A DNA stretch of 64,000 nucleotides. Source: Gp6-AA40 sp035649635. GTDB taxonomy: Bacteria > Acidobacteriota > Vicinamibacteria > Vicinamibacterales > UBA2999. The position numbers and the translations under genes are program-made. The notes beneath the pieces are model-generated. The model was given only the letters and a program-made list of their open reading frames with translations, was not told the DNA's origin and made no database searches. This document shows positions 52,916 through 60,994 of this stretch, piece after piece. The stretch lies in the NCBI GenBank assembly GCA_035649635.1, contig DASRJE010000026.1:48291-112290 (forward strand), written 5' to 3'. Position 1 is the first letter of the stretch. Each line of letters begins with the position of its first letter.

Positions 52916-53995
52916 TCAGGCGCACCGACGGTCGACGATCTGGGTCCGCTTCTCCTTGAACCCATCGATCCACTCATCGACCGTGGCGAACCCTGAGGAG
53001 ACATCGCCAGGCGACCGGAGGCGCAATTCTACGCGCGACACATCGAAGAGATCCCGAATTTGCCGGTCGGACAGTTGAACAAGCAGGTTGGCCAGAAAGC
53101 GGCGTCCTTCCTCACTGATTGCGGGGTCGTCGAGGGTCCCGGTGAGTGACTTGGGCAGATTTCCCGTACAACCCGTGTCGTTCTTCCAAACCGGTGTGCG
53201 CCGCCACGCGCCCAGGTTCACGCTTCCGGCCTCGTTCGCGTTGGTGCGATTGGCGCGGCCGAACGTCAGCCCGACATCGTTGAGCATCAGGAATGGGCGA
53301 TCGCACGTGGATGCCCCTCCGCGCGACAGGCAGACGATACGCTGCTGTTCCGGCTTGCTATCGGTGTGTTGAATGAAGACGGCGAGAAGTTTCAACGCGT
53401 CACGCTGCTCTTTTGGAGCGCCCCCCAATTCGGGATTGGTGAAATCGAGCTCGTCCCAGGACCATCCGGACGTCGCCTCCGATGGCCACTCCATTCCTTC
53501 CGCCTTGCGTTCGATGACGGCCGGATCGAAGCGGCTCTCCTGGCCGGGTCGTTCGATTCCACCGAACTCGGCCGGGCAACCGCGGCAAATGACATTGACC
53601 GGGTACATTCGGTCGGCCATGAACCCAAGCGCCCACAGAAGGCGCGTCGACAACACCTCGCCGAACACCTCACCGTTGCCCGCCCCGTATTTCACTTTCA
53701 CTTCATCGTCTTTGCCGATGACGCACGCAAATTTGGGCGAATCGCCGCCCAGCTTCTTGTCGACGTAGTCGCAGTTGACAGGTGCGCGGAACGGGAACGC
53801 CCCCTTTCCTTGCGGACCTAACATGACGTCCATCGTGCGGACGTCAGTCGGATTCCACAACTGCGCTCGCACGATCGCCGCTTTGCGCATGTCGGGACGC
53901 TCCGACCGAGACTCGAAATCGCCCGCGACCGTTGCACATGCGCTCGCCGAGCCCAGCAACACGATCAGCGCGGTAGTGTAGGCAGTTCGATTCAT
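52916..53995 (-). CDS. Lipoprotein with kinase-like motifs (HipA/FAM20-type arrangement)
   Basis: A 359-aa exported lipoprotein (lipobox end SASAC, Cys20). I recognise no named family. The mature part has an ordered set of residues like a small-molecule or HipA/FAM20-like kinase: Lys in DEVKVKYG (K100/K102), then Glu in GEVFGEVLSTRLLWALGF, then a catalytic-loop-like QHTDSKPEQQ (D212, Q217/Q218), and a DFG-like LMLNDVGLTFG (D240) 28 residues later. Cys pairs (NVICRGCP; VCLS/TCDRP) may form disulfides, fitting periplasmic location. The upstream in-frame start was rejected in favour of the ATG at 53995 with the signal. The kinase reading is inference. Confidence 0.55.
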   Translation of the reverse strand: MNRTAYTTALIVLLGSASACATVAGDFESRSERPDMRKAAIVRAQLWNPTDVRTMDVMLGPQGKGAFPFRAPVNCDYVDKKLGGDSPKFACVIGKDDEVKVKYGAGNGEVFGEVLSTRLLWALGFMADRMYPVNVICRGCPAEFGGIERPGQESRFDPAVIERKAEGMEWPSEATSGWSWDELDFTNPELGGAPKEQRDALKLLAVFIQHTDSKPEQQRIVCLSRGGASTCDRPFLMLNDVGLTFGRANRTNANEAGSVNLGAWRRTPVWKNDTGCTGNLPKSLTGTLDDPAISEEGRRFLANLLVQLSDRQIRDLFDVSRVELRLRSPGDVSSGFATVDEWIDGFKEKRTQIVDRRCA

Positions 53996-54110
53996 GTCTT
54001 CCGTGCTTGCAACAACTCTTCCGGATCGGCTCAAGCTGAGTCGGGATTCTGCTGGTCCAGATGTTTGATAAACTGCCCGGGAACCTCTTGCATTGCGGAG
54101 ATCATCTCTG

Positions 54111-54533
54111 ATGTCTCGAGTGTGGACTGCACTCTTCCTCGTTTGTGTTTGCGTCGTTCTTGCAACCGGTACCAGCGCGCAGCGGCGGGGCGGCGATCCC
54201 AAGGCGCGTGCGGTGAAGAACCCGGTACCGTCAACCCCGGCCTCGATCACAGCGGGCCGCACCGTTTACAACATGAACTGCCGGCAGTGCCACGGGCTCC
54301 GGCTCAAAGGCGATGGTCCGCTGGCGCCGAAAAATCCCAAGCCCGCTGACCTGACCGACGATAAGTGGGATCACGGAGGAACCGACGGCGAGATCTTCGC
54401 CGTGATTTGGAACGGCGCCCCGGCACCCATGTCCGAAATGAAGCCGATGAAGGACACGTTGAAAGACCGAGACGTGTGGAACGTCGTCAACTTCATTCGC
54501 AGCATGGGGCCTAAGCCGGCGGCTACGAAGTGA
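54111..54533 (+). CDS. Monoheme cytochrome c of the ACIII-like operon
   Basis: A 140-aa exported protein (signal about 1-24) with one class I heme motif CRQCH in YNMNCRQCHGLRLKGDGPLAP. The distal Met ligand is probably in APMSEMKPMKDTL. It resembles ActE-like cytochromes that take electrons from alternative complex III. First gene of the operon; the pentaheme gene starts 69 nt downstream. ATG 54111 preferred over an upstream TTG. Confidence 0.88.
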   Translation: MSRVWTALFLVCVCVVLATGTSAQRRGGDPKARAVKNPVPSTPASITAGRTVYNMNCRQCHGLRLKGDGPLAPKNPKPADLTDDKWDHGGTDGEIFAVIWNGAPAPMSEMKPMKDTLKDRDVWNVVNFIRSMGPKPAATK

Positions 54534-54602
54534 CGTTCCGGTGAAAACCCCGCCCGATCGCCGTGTGGTTTCCGAGGAATCGGTAATCGCTGCAGGTCTC
54601 GC

Positions 54603-55247
54603 ATGAAACCTGACGCGCCGAGTCCTCGGTCGTTTTCCCTGTTCGCATCCGTCTGCCTGATTCTGGTCGTGACACTGGCCAGTGGGCTCGGCTGCCGCGT
54701 TTTCGAAGGGAACGTGCCCAACCCGGCGGCGGCACACCTTCTTCCCGGGCAGACCGCGGACGTTTTCACGACAGCACGCCCCACGTTTGCCGCCGCATTC
54801 AACGACTTCCTCGGTCGTCATCCCGTCGTCGTCGAGCAGCCATTCGAGTTTCCGCACAACATCCACGTCGGCCGCGAGATCGCCTGCACGGAGTACTGCC
54901 ACGAGAGCGTGTCAGAAGGGCCAGTGGCCGGCCTTCCGAGTGTGCGGACGTGCATGGGTTGCCATCGATCGATCGCCACCAATCGCCCGCGCATCCGGCA
55001 GATCACCGAGATGCGGGAACAAGGTCGTGACTTCGCCTGGAAGCGCGTCTTCGGATACCCGGCGCAATCGCACGTGAGGTTCAATCACGCGCCGCATATT
55101 CGGGCCAAGGTCGAGTGCTCGACATGTCACGGCAACATCGGAGCGCAGCGCGTCGCGCAAAGAAACGTCGACATGACGATGGGGTTCTGCGTGAACTGTC
55201 ATCGCGAACGTAAGGCGCCGGACGATTGCCTCACGTGTCACTTCTAG
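54603..55247 (+). CDS. actA: Pentaheme cytochrome c (ActA-like)
   Basis: A 214-aa protein with an N-terminal membrane anchor (about 12-30). There are five heme sites: CTEYCH (C95-H100, an unusual CxxxCH), CMGCH (117-121), CSTCH (172-176), CVNCH (196-200) and CLTCH (209-213, at the very end). PHNIHVGREIACTEYCHESV and FNHAPHIRAKVECSTCHG show the extra axial His expected for bis-His hemes. Five hemes and the following genes match the ActA subunit of alternative complex III. Confidence 0.85.
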   Translation: MKPDAPSPRSFSLFASVCLILVVTLASGLGCRVFEGNVPNPAAAHLLPGQTADVFTTARPTFAAAFNDFLGRHPVVVEQPFEFPHNIHVGREIACTEYCHESVSEGPVAGLPSVRTCMGCHRSIATNRPRIRQITEMREQGRDFAWKRVFGYPAQSHVRFNHAPHIRAKVECSTCHGNIGAQRVAQRNVDMTMGFCVNCHRERKAPDDCLTCHF

Positions 55248-55260
55248 CGAGGCGCCTGTA

Positions 55261-57516
55261 GTGGACCGCAGATCCTTCATCAAGCTCACGGCCATCTCGG
55301 GCACCAGTGCCGCCCTGGCGAGCTGCGGCAGTCCCGAGAACGAGATCATTCGCTTCGTGCCGGACGAGGACATCATGCCCGGCATCGCGACGATGAAGCC
55401 GAGCGTCTGCACGCTGTGCGCGTCGGGCTGCGGTCTCACCGTTCGCATGATGATGGCGGATGCCGACGTCGTCCGGAACGGGCAGGCCGGGCTGGTTCGG
55501 ATCCACGCCGCCAAGAAGCTGGAAGGGCGCGCCGAGCACCCTGTGAATCACGGAGGCTTGTGTGCGCGCGGCCAGGCCGCGATTCAGGTCACCTATCACC
55601 CGGACCGCATCACGCAGCCATTGAGGCGAAGCGGCGACCGCGGGCAGGGGAAGTACGACGCCATCTCCTGGGACGATGCGATTGCCGAACTGGTGACGCG
55701 CATGGACATGCTCGCCTCGTCTGGGAACCAGAAGTCATTGGCGTTCATGGGTCGTGGACGTCGCGACCATCGAGCCGCGCTGGTCGACCGCTTTCTCGCC
55801 GCATACGGCGCGCCCGGCGCGGTCACGTACGAGCTGTTCAACGATCACGTGCTGCGACGTGCCAACGCGCTCAGCTTCGGCCGCGAGCAGTTGCCGACGT
55901 TCGACTTGCCGAATACGAGATATGTCCTGAGTTTCGGCGCGGATTTCCTGGGGACGTGGAATTCGCCGACCTCACAGGGATACGGCTACGGCATGATGCG
56001 GCAGGGGCGTCCAGGCATCCGCGGCATGCTGGTGCAGGTCGAGTCGCGGATGTCGCAGACGGGTGCGAACGCCGATCAGTGGATTCCGGTGAAGCCGGGA
56101 ACCGAGGGCGTACTCGCGCTCGGGCTCGCCAACGTGATCATGATGGCCAAACTGCGCCCGGCGAGCGGCGGCGGCCGGGCGGGATCGCTCATCGCAGGCT
56201 GGTCCTCGGGGTTGAGTGAGTTCGCCCCCGAACAGGTCGAACAGATCACCGGCGTCGCGGCGTCGCGCATCGAGCGACTGGCGCGTGAGCTGGCCGAGAT
56301 CAGTCCATCGCTCGCCATCGTCGGTGGATCGCCGCTGGCGCATACGAATGCGCTCTTCAATGCCCTCGCGGTGAACGCGCTGAATGCGTTGCTTGGCAAT
56401 GTCGATCGTCCAGGCGGCGTGTTCTTCACGCCGCAGATCAATCTTGCCGCGGCGGCAAAAGGGCTGGCAGGACGAGCCACCGCGGCGCCGGCGCTCGATC
56501 GATTCACGGCCGGAATTGCCGACGGGTCGGGGATCCCACAGGTCCTTCTACTCGACGGCGCGAACCCTGTCTTTACTTCGCCGAAGGGCTGGCGCGTGCG
56601 CGAGGCACTCGAGAAGATTCCCTACATTGCGAGTTTCGGCAGCTTCCTGGACGAGACGGCTGCCTTGTCGGATCTGATCCTGCCCGATCATTCATTCCTG
56701 GAAACGTTCTCCGAGGCGCTGCCCGAATCGGGATCGATGACGGCCGTGGCCAGTGTCGCGCCCGCTGCCATGATGCCGCTCTATCAGACGCGGGCCACGC
56801 CGGACGTGCTGCTCGACGTCGGGCGCAAATTGGCGAAGCCGTTGAATCTGCCATGGGAGAACTTCGAGGCCCTTCTCACTGAAGCCTTCTCGGCGCTGCC
56901 GACCACGTCGACCTTCGACACATGGACCGACGCGCAGGAGAAGGGCGGTTGGTGGGGAAAACTTCCCGCCGCGCTGACGACGAGCGCCGCGGCTTCAACG
57001 CAGGGCAAGCCGTTGGCGTTCTCCGAACCACAGTTCGACGGCGACGCCGCGCAGTATCCGCTGCACTTCCTCCCGTACGCCTCCAGCGCATTCCTCGATG
57101 GATCGCTGGCGCACCTGCCGTGGCTGCAGGAGATGCCCGATCCGCTGACGTCGGCGATGTGGAGCAGTTGGATCGAGATCAACACGGCAACGGCCGCGAA
57201 GCTCGGCATCCGCGATGGCGACATCGTAGAAGTGGCGTCGGCGCACGGCACGCTGCGGACGGCGGCGATCCTGTCTCCCGGAATTGCGCCCGATGTGGTG
57301 GCGATGCCGGTAGGGCAGGGCCATCAGCGCTTCACGCGTTACGCCACTGGACGCGGGGAGAACCCGATCGAGTTGCTGGCGCCACTGACGGAGCCCGAAA
57401 CCGGTAGCCTCGCATGGGCCGCCACCCGAGTACGGATCACCCGCGTTGGCGATCCGGATGGACGCCTGATTCTCTTCGCCGGCGGATCACGGGAAGAGCA
57501 GGACAAGGGACGATGA
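55261..57516 (+). CDS. MopB-type iron-sulfur subunit (ActB N-terminal-half-like)
   Basis: A 751-aa protein starting at GTG. A Tat signal (MDRRSFIKLTAISG) leads to a 4Fe-4S motif CTLCASGC with a later Cys in GGLCARGQAA, and then the molybdopterin-oxidoreductase fold (YHPDRITQPL; IPQVLLLDGANPVFTSPKGWRV; DLILPDHSFLETF). The C-terminal dinucleotide-binding barrel is present (SWIEINTATAAKLGIRDGDIVEV). In alternative complex III this subunit has lost its Mo cofactor; whether that is so here cannot be told by eye. In Rhodothermus ActB is fused to the ferredoxin part; here the two are separate genes. Confidence 0.85.
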   Translation: MDRRSFIKLTAISGTSAALASCGSPENEIIRFVPDEDIMPGIATMKPSVCTLCASGCGLTVRMMMADADVVRNGQAGLVRIHAAKKLEGRAEHPVNHGGLCARGQAAIQVTYHPDRITQPLRRSGDRGQGKYDAISWDDAIAELVTRMDMLASSGNQKSLAFMGRGRRDHRAALVDRFLAAYGAPGAVTYELFNDHVLRRANALSFGREQLPTFDLPNTRYVLSFGADFLGTWNSPTSQGYGYGMMRQGRPGIRGMLVQVESRMSQTGANADQWIPVKPGTEGVLALGLANVIMMAKLRPASGGGRAGSLIAGWSSGLSEFAPEQVEQITGVAASRIERLARELAEISPSLAIVGGSPLAHTNALFNALAVNALNALLGNVDRPGGVFFTPQINLAAAAKGLAGRATAAPALDRFTAGIADGSGIPQVLLLDGANPVFTSPKGWRVREALEKIPYIASFGSFLDETAALSDLILPDHSFLETFSEALPESGSMTAVASVAPAAMMPLYQTRATPDVLLDVGRKLAKPLNLPWENFEALLTEAFSALPTTSTFDTWTDAQEKGGWWGKLPAALTTSAAASTQGKPLAFSEPQFDGDAAQYPLHFLPYASSAFLDGSLAHLPWLQEMPDPLTSAMWSSWIEINTATAAKLGIRDGDIVEVASAHGTLRTAAILSPGIAPDVVAMPVGQGHQRFTRYATGRGENPIELLAPLTEPETGSLAWAATRVRITRVGDPDGRLILFAGGSREEQDKGR

Positions 57517-57517
57517 C

Positions 57518-57614
57518 GCGCACGCTAAAGCGTGCGCTCTACGATTTGACGACGTAGGGCGGGTCCTGCTTTGTGGACCCGCCAGATTTGTAGAGCGGGA
57601 GCTTCAGCTCCCGC
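57518..57614. repeat. Three consecutive hairpins between operon genes (includes GCGGGTCC copy 3)
   Basis: Perfect hairpin GCGCACGC-TAAA-GCGTGCGC (57518-57537). Then GCGGGTCC repeat copy 3 (57554-57583). Then GCGGGAGCT-TC-AGCTCCCGC (57595-57614). They fill the 140-nt gap between the MopB-type and ferredoxin-type genes, which otherwise belong to one operon. Confidence 0.8.
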
Positions 57615-57620
57615 GGCCAC

Positions 57621-57653
57621 TTGGGAGTTGGGAGTTGGACATTGGGAGTTTAT
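57621..57653 (+). repeat. GGGAGTTG tandem repeat acting as ribosome site
   Basis: Three copies of GGGAGTT (one separated by GGACATT). The last GGGAG lies 8 nt before the ATG at 57657 and is the only Shine-Dalgarno candidate for the ferredoxin-type gene. Confidence 0.65.
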
Positions 57654-57656
57654 TGA

Positions 57657-58340
57657 ATGCCTAAGTGGGGCATGGCAGTCGATCTCGATCGGTGTGACGG
57701 ATGCAGCGCCTGTGTGACTGCCTGCCACGCCGAGAACAACATCTCGACGGTGGGTGCGGACCAGGCGTCGCGTGGCCGTGCCAAGCACTGGATCCGCGTG
57801 GAGCGCTATTGGGAAGGCGAATTCCCTGACGTCCGGCTCAAGTTCCGGCCGGTGATGTGCCAGCACTGCGCGAACGCCCCGTGCGAGCCCGTGTGCCCGA
57901 CCTATGCGAGCCATCACACCGAAGACGGATTGAACGCGCAGGTCTACAACCGGTGTATCGGCACCCGATATTGTGCGAACGCGTGTCCGTACAACGTCCG
58001 CTTCTTCGACTTCTTCAACCCGTCGTGGGATAAGCCGCTGCACCTGCAGCTCAACCCTGACGTCTCGCTGCGCGAAGTCGGCGTGATGGAGAAATGCACC
58101 TTCTGCGTGCAGCGGATCAAGGCCGCGACGATACAGGCCAAGGCCGAGGAACGCCCGGTGGCCGACGGCGAGATCAAGCCGGCCTGTGCCCAGGCGTGTC
58201 CCGCCCAGGCGCTCGTGTTCGGCGACCTCAACGATCCGGAAAGCGCGGTCTCGCGGCTCTCGCGATCGTCCCGCGGCAGCAAGCTCCTCGAGGATCTCGG
58301 CACTGAGCCGGCGGTCACCTATTTGAGCCGGCAGTCATGA
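57657..58340 (+). CDS. Four-cluster ferredoxin-type subunit (ActB C-terminal-half-like)
   Basis: A 227-aa protein with four Cys clusters typical of PsrB/ActB electron-transfer subunits: CDGCSACVTAC, CQHCANAPCEPVC, CIGTRYCANAC and CTFC...CAQAC. No own signal; export would depend on the Tat signal of its partner. The stop overlaps the NrfD start (ATGA). It passes electrons between the MopB-type subunit, the hemes and the membrane subunit. Confidence 0.92.
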   Translation: MPKWGMAVDLDRCDGCSACVTACHAENNISTVGADQASRGRAKHWIRVERYWEGEFPDVRLKFRPVMCQHCANAPCEPVCPTYASHHTEDGLNAQVYNRCIGTRYCANACPYNVRFFDFFNPSWDKPLHLQLNPDVSLREVGVMEKCTFCVQRIKAATIQAKAEERPVADGEIKPACAQACPAQALVFGDLNDPESAVSRLSRSSRGSKLLEDLGTEPAVTYLSRQS

Positions 58341-59692
58341 ACGCCCCCGCTCATCAGCAGATAAACACGGACCTGCTGCGGCCGCTGCTGCGCACGTCAT
58401 GGAAGTTCTACGTCACGGTGGTGATTCTCGGCGCGGTCATCGTGATGGCGCTGGTGTCGTGGCTGTCGCAGATGTATTTCGGGTTCGGCATCTCGGGGAT
58501 TCGCTGGCCGGTTTATTGGGGCTTCTACGTTACGAGCTTTGTCTTCTGGATTGGCATCAGCCACGCCGGGACGCTCATCTCCGCCATTCTTCGACTCGTC
58601 GACGCAGGCTGGCGGCGGCCGGTGACCCGATGCGCGGAAGTGATCACCGTGTTCGCGTTGATGATCGGTGCGATGTTTCCGATCATCCATCTTGGCCGTC
58701 CATGGCTGGCATTCTGGTTGTTTCCCTATCCCAGCGAACGGCTGATCTGGCCCAACTTTCGTTCGCCCCTGGTCTGGGATTTCTTCGCCATCAATACCTA
58801 TTTGACCGGCAGCGTGCTCTTCCTGTTCCTGCCGATGATTCCCGACTTCGCCGTCGTCCGCGACAAGTCCACCGGGCTTCGGCGGCGCATCTACACACTG
58901 CTGGCGCTCGGCTGGCGGGGCACGCCCAAGCAGTGGCATCGGCTCGAGACGGCAATGGGGATCATGGCAGTCGCGATCGTGCCGGTCGCGGTGTCTGTCC
59001 ACACGATCGTGTCCTTCGACTTCTCGATGGCGCCGGTCCCGATGTGGCAGTCGACGATCTTTGGTCCGTACTTCGTCGCCGGCGCGATCTTCAGCGGCAT
59101 CGCCGGGCTCCTCATCGCGATGGCGGTCCTGCGACGCGTGCTGCACCTCGAGCAGTACCTGCACCCGATTCATTTCGAGAACCTCGGCAAGCTGCTCCTC
59201 GTGATGGCGCTGCTCTGGGGCTACTTCGTCTTCAACGAGCGGCTGGTCACGTACTACGGGAACGAGCCGTCGGAAATGGCCGTGTTCTGGCGGACACAGC
59301 GTGAATCGTTCGCGCCGCTCTACTGGACGATGGTCATCGGCAACTTCGTGTTGCCGCTGGTCCTGATGGGCATCAGGCGATTCCGCACGATCACTGGTTG
59401 CGTCATCGCCTCGCTTGGTGTCGTCGTGGGCATGTGGCTCGAGCGCTTCCTCATCATCGTCCCTTCGCTCGGCCACAAGTACTTGCCATACAGCTACGGC
59501 ATCTATCGCCCGCAGTCGGTCGAGATCATCATCGCTGGCGCCACGTTCGTGGCCATGACGCTGCTCTACGTGTTCTTCGTGAAGGTCGTGCCGATCATCT
59601 CGATCTGGGAGCTCAAAGCGGGCGACCACCAGGCCCCGGACATGACGCGCCCGGTCGCCGAAGAGCAGCAGCTTGGGGAGCAGCACTCATGA
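58337..59692 (+). CDS. actC: NrfD-family quinol-interacting membrane subunit (ActC-like)
   Basis: A 451-aa integral membrane protein with about ten helices (for example VYWGFYVTSFVFWIGISHAGTLISAILRL; ITVFALMIGAMFPIIHLGRPW). The conserved HAGT and HLGRPW motifs are those of ActC/PsrC-type subunits that bind quinol. ATGA overlaps at both ends (with the ferredoxin-type and DUF3341 genes) show tight co-translation. Confidence 0.93.
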   Translation: MNAPAHQQINTDLLRPLLRTSWKFYVTVVILGAVIVMALVSWLSQMYFGFGISGIRWPVYWGFYVTSFVFWIGISHAGTLISAILRLVDAGWRRPVTRCAEVITVFALMIGAMFPIIHLGRPWLAFWLFPYPSERLIWPNFRSPLVWDFFAINTYLTGSVLFLFLPMIPDFAVVRDKSTGLRRRIYTLLALGWRGTPKQWHRLETAMGIMAVAIVPVAVSVHTIVSFDFSMAPVPMWQSTIFGPYFVAGAIFSGIAGLLIAMAVLRRVLHLEQYLHPIHFENLGKLLLVMALLWGYFVFNERLVTYYGNEPSEMAVFWRTQRESFAPLYWTMVIGNFVLPLVLMGIRRFRTITGCVIASLGVVVGMWLERFLIIVPSLGHKYLPYSYGIYRPQSVEIIIAGATFVAMTLLYVFFVKVVPIISIWELKAGDHQAPDMTRPVAEEQQLGEQHS

Positions 59693-60234
59693 CCCTTCGA
59701 GAGCCTCAGGGTCACCCCGAGCACGGTCGAGGGGTGAAGGCGGTCTACGGACTCTACCCGGATGGTCACGCGGCGCAGCAGGCGGTGAGCCGCCTGCACG
59801 CGGCCGGTGTGGCCGATCGCGACATCACCATTCAGTCGGCGCAACCGATGGAGGACTTCGAGTTCGGTCACCGCGACAAGGCGACCTGGATGTGGTGGAT
59901 CGCGTGCGCCGGCGGACTCATCGGCATGGCTTCAGCGCTTGGCCTTGCCTGGCTCACCGAGGTGTCCTGGCCGATCGACGTGGGCGGGCTTCCGATCTTC
60001 GCGTGGTGGCCCAACCTGATCATCACGTTCGAGATGACGATGCTGGGCGCGATTCTCGCAACCGTGATAACCCTCGTCGTGACCGCGCGTCTCGGCCGCG
60101 GATCGACAATATACGATGCCGAGGTGTCCGACGGAAAGATCCTCGTCGGCGTCACCAATCCACCTGAATCAACGCTCGCCGATCTTGAAGCTGCACTGAC
60201 GGCGCCGCCCGGCGCGCAGCTGAAGAGAATCTAG
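59689..60234 (+). CDS. actD: DUF3341 membrane subunit (ActD-like)
   Basis: A 181-aa protein with two transmembrane helices (WMWWIACAGGLIGMASALGLAWL; WWPNLIITFEMTMLGAILATVITLVV) flanked by the DUF3341 ends (AVYGLYPDGHAAQQAV; GVTNPPESTLADLEAAL). The ATG at 59689 overlaps the NrfD stop. The first 15 codons are a palindromic repeat-like sequence, so GTG 59734 is an alternative start for the conserved part. Last gene of the operon; no second NrfD (ActF) follows. Confidence 0.88.
   Translation: MTLREPQGHPEHGRGVKAVYGLYPDGHAAQQAVSRLHAAGVADRDITIQSAQPMEDFEFGHRDKATWMWWIACAGGLIGMASALGLAWLTEVSWPIDVGGLPIFAWWPNLIITFEMTMLGAILATVITLVVTARLGRGSTIYDAEVSDGKILVGVTNPPESTLADLEAALTAPPGAQLKRI
59693..59736. repeat. 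Palindromic repeat at the start of the DUF3341 gene
   Basis: CCCTTCGAGAGCCTCAGGGT followed by CACCCCGAGCACGGTCGAGG-GGTG. The CCCTTCGA...TCGAGGGG ends are inverted. Sequences of this pattern are common dispersed intergenic elements; here it encodes the N-terminal codons. Confidence 0.6.
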
Positions 60235-60687
60235 CAGCGCGCTGAAAAGCGCCCCAACGGCCAAAATATCCGATTAGCGTCGCGGGGGCCGCCAAGAGCG
60301 CGGAGCAAAGCCCAACGCAGAGAACGCCAAGGAGCAGAGGTACGCGGGGACGCTGCTACGGGCGTCCTGCGCTACGCGCAGGATGGATCGAGAACAACCC
60401 GAGACACGAGTGCCCCTGAAAACACCGGGCATTCGTGTCCTCGGGTGGCTCTCGATCAATGCGCCGGCCCTTCGGGCCGGCGACGCCCGTAGCAGCTCTC
60501 TCTGCGACCCTCCGCTTCCCAGCGTTTCTCTGCGTTTGAAACGACGCGTCCTCCGCCGACTGCGCGCGCGACTCCCCGCCCAGCCCCGGCGTGGCCTCGA
60601 TCGCGCCAACGAGATGAATGCCTCCGCGTTTCCGCGACTCCGCGGTTTCCGCTTCGTGAGCTTCGTGCGTTCGTGGCACGAGATCAG
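60235..60687. repeat. 484-nt gap: large branched inverted repeat
   Basis: The outer stem pairs 60313-60327 (CAACGCAGAGAACGC) with about 60522-60538. The middle stem 60352-60366 (GCTGCTACGGGCGTC) pairs perfectly with 60482-60496. The inner stem about 60387-60414 pairs with 60428-60455. Two side hairpins lie at 60365-60383 (TCCTGCG...CGCAGGA) and 60463-60481 (GCCGGCCC-TTC-GGGCCGGC). Together they form a multi-branched cruciform of about 225 nt. Right of it (60600-60680) is Cys/Arg-poor text with CTTCGTG units. No coding gene is supported; frames reading through it are by-products of the repeat. Confidence 0.7.
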
Positions 60688-60704
60688 ACCATACTCAGTA
60701 TGGT
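60688..60704. promoter_or_regulatory. Operator palindrome of the toxin-antitoxin operon
   Basis: ACCATACT-C-AGTATGGT, a perfect 17-nt palindrome 15 nt before the antitoxin ATG, followed by further TATGG units (60706-60723). This is the expected binding site for the ribbon-helix-helix antitoxin (autoregulation). Confidence 0.75.
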
Positions 60705-60718
60705 AGTATGGCTTCGAT

Positions 60719-60994
60719 ATGGTAAAGATGACGTTTACGCTCGATGACGAGACGGTTGCCGCGCTGCGTCAGGCAAGCGAGCGGCTCAACAAACCTCAGA
60801 GCGTCATCGTCAGGGAAGCCATCCGCGAATACGGCGCGCGCGCCGGTCGGCTCAACGAAGAGGAACGCCGACGCATGCTGCGGTCGATCGATGCCGTGTT
60901 GAGGCAGCCATCGACCAGGCCGGTCGCCGCCGTCGACCGCGAGTTGCGTGATCTTCGTGATGCGCGACGGCGTGGCGGCCGGCGCTCCACGTGA
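60719..60994 (+). CDS. Ribbon-helix-helix antitoxin (VapB-like)
   Basis: A 91-aa protein with an N-terminal RHH DNA-binding unit (MTFTLDDETVAALRQASERLNKPQSVIVREAIREY) and a charged C-terminal tail for toxin binding. Overlaps the PIN toxin gene (GTGA). Represses the operon at the palindrome 60688-60704, by inference. Confidence 0.88.
   Translation: MVKMTFTLDDETVAALRQASERLNKPQSVIVREAIREYGARAGRLNEEERRRMLRSIDAVLRQPSTRPVAAVDRELRDLRDARRRGGRRST

Noticed and set aside
60383..60706. Frames of about 107 codons through the cruciform region
   Set aside because: They read the inverted repeat itself on both strands, with no start signals or recognisable domains.
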